A stretch of 9,669 nucleotides of DNA from Actinomycetota bacterium (GTDB lineage Bacteria; Actinomycetota; Actinomycetes; Nanopelagicales; Nanopelagicaceae), in NCBI GenBank assembly GCA_009699765.1, contig WLNN01000044.1, positions 1 to 9,669 on the forward strand. Direction: 5' to 3'. The translations under genes and the position numbers were made by a program. The notes under the pieces are model-generated. The model saw nothing but the letters and a program-made list of their open reading frames with translations. It was not told where the DNA came from and searched no databases. Shown here piece by piece: positions 6,918 to 9,669 of the stretch (positions are counted from its first letter, which is position 1; each line of letters opens with the position of its first letter).

Positions 6918-7583
6918 TTGAAGACTTTCGACGCACAGTCAATCGCACGTGATGCAGCCCTGACAGAGGCAGAGTTTGCATCACAGGTTGGCGACTTTAT
7001 ATCTGTCGAATACGACGACGATAATCGCATCGCAACATATTTATTTGCTGCCGATATCGCAGGTTATAAAGGTTGGCGTTGGGGCATCACAGTTGCACAA
7101 GTTGATGAGTCTGCGACTCCAACAATTTGTGACGTAGTAGTTCTTCCTGGACCGGATTCACTTCTTGCACCAGACCACATTCCTTATCGCGATCGAATCA
7201 TTCCTGCAGACATCACACCTGGTGTGATTGTTCCAAGCTTGCTTGATGACACTCGTCTTGTTCCCGGAGTTAATTCTCTTGCGCAAGACGAAGATCTCGA
7301 TGCGATGCAGGTATTTGATTTAGGTCTGCTGCGCCCACGCGTTCTTTCAATTGAGGGACGTGACCAAGCATCAAAGCGTTGGTATGCATCAGACCGCGGC
7401 CCTTCTGCACCACTAGCTGAGCAAGCGCCGAAGCCTTGTAATTCATGCGGCTTCTTTGTTCCGCTTGCTGGTTCATTACGCTCATCTTTTGGCGTATGTG
7501 CCAATGCAATTGCGCCAGATGACGCTCGTGTGGTCTCTGTTGATCACGGCTGCGGTGCGCATAGCGAAGCGACCATTGCTTAA
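6918..7583 (+). CDS. DUF3027 protein with C-terminal Cys/His zinc-ribbon-like motif
   Basis: A family I know from Actinobacteria, function unknown; similar proteins in Streptomyces sit beside the same cold-shock gene. Numbering from the TTG at 6918 (221 residues), the N-terminal domain has GYKGWRWGITVAQ (49-61) and VVLPGPDSLLAPDHIPY (73-89), the family hallmarks. The C-terminus carries CNSC (Cys174, Cys177), Cys194 and HGCGAH (His210, Cys212, His215), which looks like a metal site, probably zinc. The start is uncertain. TTG at 6918 follows the groEL stop by one base and has a weak GGA eight bases upstream. GTG at 6897 would add seven residues read out of frame from the conserved groEL tail, which looks fortuitous. 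No promoter or terminator separates it from groEL, so it is probably co-transcribed with the chaperonin, and thus perhaps heat-induced. Confidence 0.85.
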   Translation: MKTFDAQSIARDAALTEAEFASQVGDFISVEYDDDNRIATYLFAADIAGYKGWRWGITVAQVDESATPTICDVVVLPGPDSLLAPDHIPYRDRIIPADITPGVIVPSLLDDTRLVPGVNSLAQDEDLDAMQVFDLGLLRPRVLSIEGRDQASKRWYASDRGPSAPLAEQAPKPCNSCGFFVPLAGSLRSSFGVCANAIAPDDARVVSVDHGCGAHSEATIA

Positions 7584-7613
7584 ATCGACTACCGCCCACT
7601 GCTACTTGTAAGT

Positions 7614-7619
7614 TAAACT
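7614..7619 (+). promoter_or_regulatory. Candidate -10 element for the cold-shock-domain gene
   Basis: TAAACT fits TANNNT. It would start transcription near 7626 and give a leader of about 67 bases containing the hairpins described below. There is no good -35, so read-through from the groEL operon remains possible. Confidence 0.35.
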
Positions 7620-7656
7620 ATCTCCCTGCCCGCATCCCCGCGGCTACACGAGTACC

Positions 7657-7672
7657 GCATCATGATTGATGC
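7657..7672 (+). promoter_or_regulatory. Leader hairpin upstream of the cold-shock-domain gene
   Basis: GCATCA (7657-7662) pairs perfectly with TGATGC (7667-7672) around a TGAT loop, ending six bases before the Shine-Dalgarno sequence. ATGATT (7662-7667) can alternatively pair with AATCAT (7686-7691), which would put the Shine-Dalgarno sequence in a loop. The two pairings exclude each other. Confidence 0.4.
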
Positions 7673-7678
7673 AACATT

Positions 7679-7684
7679 AAGGAG
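7679..7684 (+). promoter_or_regulatory. Ribosome binding site of the cold-shock-domain gene (AAGGAG)
   Basis: AAGGAG is a near-perfect Shine-Dalgarno sequence eight bases before the ATG at 7693 and fixes that start. Confidence 0.85.
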
Positions 7685-7692
7685 TAATCATT

Positions 7693-8076
7693 ATGCCTAC
7701 AGGTCGCGTGAAATGGTTCTCCCTCGAAAAAGGTTTCGGCTTCATCTCATCAGATGAAGGGGAAGATGTTTATTTAGCAGCAACAGCTCTTCCTGCTGGC
7801 GTGCCATCGGTAAAGCCAGGAACAAAGCTTGAGTTCTCTGTAATTGATTCACGTAAGGGACCACAGGCAATGTCTGTGCACATTATTGATGCACCAGTTT
7901 CACTTGCAGAAAATTCACGAGTCAATAACGATGATCTTGCAGCAATGATTGAAGACACAATCAAGATTCTCGACAAGGTTGGAAATGGTCTTCGCCATGG
8001 CCGCCATCCTGCAGGAGCAGATGCAGAGCGCCTTGGTCGTGTTCTTCGCGGAATCGCTTCGCAGCTCGAAGCGTAA
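7693..8076 (+). CDS. Cold-shock-domain protein with helical C-terminal extension
   Basis: A 127-residue protein: a CspA-like OB-fold domain (about 1-68) followed by about 60 further residues. The N-terminus TGRVKWFSLEKGFGFIS contains an intact RNP1 motif (KGFGFI, 13-18), so single-stranded RNA or DNA binding is expected. RNP2 is altered: canonical VFVH is here VYLA (26-29), losing the aromatic and histidine that stack on bases. The extension (about 78-127) is rich in Asp, Glu, Leu, Arg and Gly and predicted helical, ending GRVLRGIASQLEA. The same architecture occurs in Streptomyces proteins beside DUF3027 and DUF2530 genes, so the extension is a lineage trait rather than a local fusion. At 127 residues it is nearly twice a classic CspA (about 67-70) and may not be a cold-inducible chaperone. 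It converges on the DUF2530 gene with a 12-bp gap. Confidence 0.9.
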   Translation: MPTGRVKWFSLEKGFGFISSDEGEDVYLAATALPAGVPSVKPGTKLEFSVIDSRKGPQAMSVHIIDAPVSLAENSRVNNDDLAAMIEDTIKILDKVGNGLRHGRHPAGADAERLGRVLRGIASQLEA

Positions 8077-8090
8077 TATTTTCTTACTTT
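8055..8090 (+). terminator. Intrinsic terminator overlapping the end of the cold-shock-domain gene
   Basis: CGCTTCG (8055-8061) and CGAAGCG (8067-8073) form a perfect 7-bp stem with a 5-base loop, followed by a T-rich tail (8074-8090). The stem encodes the last residues of the protein, and the stop codon begins right after it. It works only in the plus direction; in the minus direction no T-tract follows. Confidence 0.6.
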
Positions 8091-8289
8091 AAATCGCGCT
8101 TTTGCGGTTTCTGCGTATTGAATAACGAATACCAATTGCACCAAGTGCTGCGCCAACAAGACAGGTCCAAATAATCTTTGACTCTGCGCCGACCGCTAAT
8201 GCAATAACAGCTGCCGCAATCCAACAGACTGTGCCGATTGAGACTAGAGTTACCACAGATGTAATTGTTGATTTCTCTCGTGTAGTCAT
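8089..8289 (-). CDS. DUF2530 small membrane protein
   Basis: A 66-residue protein with two predicted membrane helices: about residues 10-33 (SVVTLVSIGTVCWIAAAVIAL) and 38-55 (KIIWTCLVGAALGAIGIR), joined by a short loop. It ends in a basic tail, YSIRRNRKSAI, likely facing the cytoplasm. The pattern WTCLxGxxLGxxGxxY followed by arginines is the DUF2530 signature as I know it from Actinobacteria, where the gene also lies beside the cold-shock and MFS genes. Function is unknown. The gene diverges from the MFS gene with only 12 bp between start codons and converges with the cold-shock gene. A -10-like TACTCT six bases before the ATG and the lack of a Shine-Dalgarno site suggest a leaderless mRNA. 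Confidence 0.82.
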   Translation of the reverse strand: MTTREKSTITSVVTLVSIGTVCWIAAAVIALAVGAESKIIWTCLVGAALGAIGIRYSIRRNRKSAI

Positions 8290-8294
8290 GGAAG
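8290..8294 (+). promoter_or_regulatory. Ribosome binding site of the MFS exporter gene (GGAAG)
   Basis: GGAAG, within a purine-rich run (8290-8299), is seven bases before the ATG at 8302. Because the gap to the divergent gene is only 12 bp, this leader, and the promoter behind it, must overlap the start of the DUF2530 gene. Confidence 0.55.
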
Positions 8295-8295
8295 A

Positions 8296-8301
8296 AGAGT
8301 A
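8296..8301 (-). promoter_or_regulatory. Candidate -10 element (TACTCT) for the DUF2530 gene
   Basis: On the minus strand TACTCT fits TANNNT and ends six bases before the ATG, the same geometry as ndh. Its -35 region would lie inside the MFS reading frame. Confidence 0.4.
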
Positions 8302-9573
8302 ATGCGTAAAGCTATAAATGAGACCGGAAGCTGGCGTTCATTTCGACATCGCAATTTTCGAATTCTCTTTCCTGCAAACACACTCTCCAACGTTGGTTCT
8401 TGGGCACAGCGCGTTGCACAAGATTGGCTTGTACTTGAACTCACAAATAACAGTGGAACGGCGCTTGGTTTAGTTACGGCTGTGCAATTTGCGCCAGTGC
8501 TCCTATTTAGTCTGCATGGTGGCGCTCTCGCCGATCGCGTTAATAAACGCAAACTTCTTATTGGTACCAACATTGTTTCGGGACTGACTTCATTGACGCT
8601 CGGATTACTCGTTGTGAACGAGCGGATTGAACTCTGGCATGTCTTTGCATGCGCTGCAATTCTTGGAATTGCCGGAGCAATTGACGCACCTATTCGCCAA
8701 GCATTTACCTCAGAGCTTGTAGGTCAATCTGATGTTGGAAATGCAGTAAGCCTCAACTCAGCCAATTTCAATGCCGGCAGACTAGTCGGCCCAGCAATGT
8801 CAGGTTTCTTGATTGCTCGTTTTAACACCGGCCCTTCTTTTATTATCAATTCATTCACCTACGTTTTTGTAATCGCCGCGCTATTGGCTATGCGGGAAAA
8901 AGATTTCTTTATACATAAAATGGAAGAAACACTTGGCACAGTTCGTGAAGGAATTAGATACACACTTGCACGTCCTGATCTCTATGCAGTCATGATGCTC
9001 GTCTTCTTTGCTGCAACATTTGGACTTAACTTTCAAATATTCAATGCATTGATGGCGACAGAGGTTTTCGATAAAGGTGCGGCATCCTTCGGATTGCTTG
9101 GAACTTTTATTGCAGTCGGCTCGCTCTCTGGTGCGCTGTTATCTGCGCGCCTCAATAAGAAGCGCTCTGCTCGTTTTATTATCAAACTTGGAATGATTTT
9201 TTCACTTGTAGTAATTGTCTTATCTCTTGCCCCAACATTTTTCTGGTACTCAGCATGGTTACCGTTCTGTGGATTGGCAGCACTGACAATGTTGGTCTCG
9301 GCTAATTCATACGTTCAGACTCATAGCGATCCCGCAGTACGAGGACGTGTAATGGGAATTTACTTACTTATCTTTATGGGTGGTTCACCATTTGGATCAC
9401 TCTTGATTGGCTATAGCGCGGAAAACTTTGGAGTTCGCCAGACTGTTGCCGGCTGCGGAGGTATTTCACTTATAGCTGCAGCCTCTATCTGGCTTTTCTT
9501 TAACAAAAAAGTAACGCCGCCATCGGACTTGCGAGTTTCAAGTGTTATTCCTGTGATCGATACGCTGGGATAG
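8302..9573 (+). CDS. Major facilitator superfamily exporter, MFS_3 (EntS-like) type
   Basis: A 423-residue inner-membrane protein with about twelve hydrophobic segments, probably a proton-driven drug or metabolite exporter. The N-terminus SWRSFRHRNFRILFPANTLS (10-29) is typical of the MFS_3 group, which includes the enterobactin exporter EntS. Motif A between helices 2 and 3 reads GALADRVNKRK (74-84). IDAPIRQAFTSELV (127-140) and NSANFNAGRLVGPAMSG (152-168) are further hallmarks, as is PAVRGRVMGIY (344-354) in the second half. The 12-segment set is complete, so it should be functional; the substrate cannot be predicted, and no siderophore genes are nearby. Its position next to DUF2530, cold-shock and DUF3027 genes recalls the order in Streptomyces. 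The last 29 bases overlap the end of a converging membrane-protein gene. Confidence 0.9.
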   Translation: MRKAINETGSWRSFRHRNFRILFPANTLSNVGSWAQRVAQDWLVLELTNNSGTALGLVTAVQFAPVLLFSLHGGALADRVNKRKLLIGTNIVSGLTSLTLGLLVVNERIELWHVFACAAILGIAGAIDAPIRQAFTSELVGQSDVGNAVSLNSANFNAGRLVGPAMSGFLIARFNTGPSFIINSFTYVFVIAALLAMREKDFFIHKMEETLGTVREGIRYTLARPDLYAVMMLVFFAATFGLNFQIFNALMATEVFDKGAASFGLLGTFIAVGSLSGALLSARLNKKRSARFIIKLGMIFSLVVIVLSLAPTFFWYSAWLPFCGLAALTMLVSANSYVQTHSDPAVRGRVMGIYLLIFMGGSPFGSLLIGYSAENFGVRQTVAGCGGISLIAAASIWLFFNKKVTPPSDLRVSSVIPVIDTLG

Positions 9574-9669
9574 CTTTCACAATTGTCATTGCAATAACTA
9601 TTAGCACCGGCACCATTAGATAAGCGCGTGAAATACCGAAGTTATCGCCTAGAACACCGAGTAAGAATG
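9545..9669 (-). CDS. C-terminal end of a transporter-like membrane protein (rest outside window)
   Basis: The minus strand is open from the window edge at 9669 to a TAA at 9547-9545, giving 40 residues. They begin LLGVLGDNFGISRAYLMVP and continue VLIVIAMTIVKAIPAYRSQE. The pattern of a Gly-rich turn, NFGI, then one strongly hydrophobic helix and a short polar tail is what the last loop and helix 12 of an MFS-type transporter look like. The class is inference from this fragment alone. The reading frame overlaps the exporter's 3' end by 29 bp tail to tail. Without it, 96 bases after the exporter would be unexplained. Another polytopic membrane protein cannot be excluded. Confidence 0.6.
   Translation of the reverse strand, partial: FLLGVLGDNFGISRAYLMVPVLIVIAMTIVKAIPAYRSQE

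Noticed and set aside
7184..7599. Two overlapping minus-strand frames antisense to the DUF3027 gene
   Set aside because: No recognisable motif and no start signal; the plus-strand frame carries clear family hallmarks.
7770..8159. Minus-strand frame of 129 codons across the cold-shock gene and the end of DUF2530
   Set aside because: It conflicts with two well-supported genes and has an Arg/Ser/Ala-rich product with no domain.
8286..8573. Minus-strand frame of 95 codons antisense to the start of the MFS gene
   Set aside because: Overlaps the conserved MFS_3 N-terminus and motif A; Arg/Ser/Leu-rich with no domain.

Overview
The window looks like a piece of a compact, low- to mid-GC actinobacterial chromosome. 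The protein families point there: an Hsp65-type GroEL under a CIRCE operator, plus DUF3263, DUF3027 and DUF2530 proteins, all of which I know mainly from Actinobacteria. So does the order DUF3027 - cold-shock protein - DUF2530 - MFS exporter, which recalls Streptomyces. The base composition is clearly below that of Streptomyces or Mycobacterium, and intergenic gaps are tiny (0, 12, 12, 23 and 40 bp, with several overlaps). Together these suggest a streamlined aquatic lineage such as the freshwater acI group (Nanopelagicales / Ca. Planktophila). That placement is inference, not a search result.

Layout. 1-533: 3' part of a zinc-type alcohol dehydrogenase, cut by the window edge. 534-767: the longest stretch without a protein gene; it holds a possible hairpin, a tRNA-Thr(TGT) and the carbonic anhydrase promoter. 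768-1280: small beta-carbonic anhydrase. 1277-3295, minus strand: two-gene operon of type II NADH dehydrogenase and an alpha/beta hydrolase joined as TAAATG. 3319-4812: SDR/NmrA-like protein with a C-terminal DUF2867 domain, divergent from the NADH dehydrogenase across 23 bp. 4853-5119: DUF3263 protein. 5120-5293: groEL control region with promoter, CIRCE, a 13-bp repeat and a Shine-Dalgarno site. 5294-7583: groEL and a DUF3027 zinc-ribbon-like protein, apparently co-transcribed. 7693-8076: cold-shock-domain protein with a C-terminal extension. 8089-8289, minus: DUF2530 membrane protein. 8302-9573: MFS_3 exporter. 9545-9669, minus: C-terminal end of another transporter-like membrane protein, overlapping the exporter tail to tail. 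No stretch over 300 bp lacks a gene.

Functionally the window is mostly housekeeping: quinone-linked NADH oxidation, CO2/bicarbonate exchange, heat-shock folding under predicted HrcA control, an RNA-binding cold-shock-type protein, and export. I see no CRISPR array, phage, transposon, toxin-antitoxin or defence island, and no strong case for a wholly new system. The more unusual signals are regulatory. Several genes appear leaderless, with a TANNNT -10 box six to nine bases before the start codon, while groEL, the cold-shock gene and the exporter have Shine-Dalgarno sites. Two of the leaderless promoters overlap on opposite strands inside one near-palindrome.
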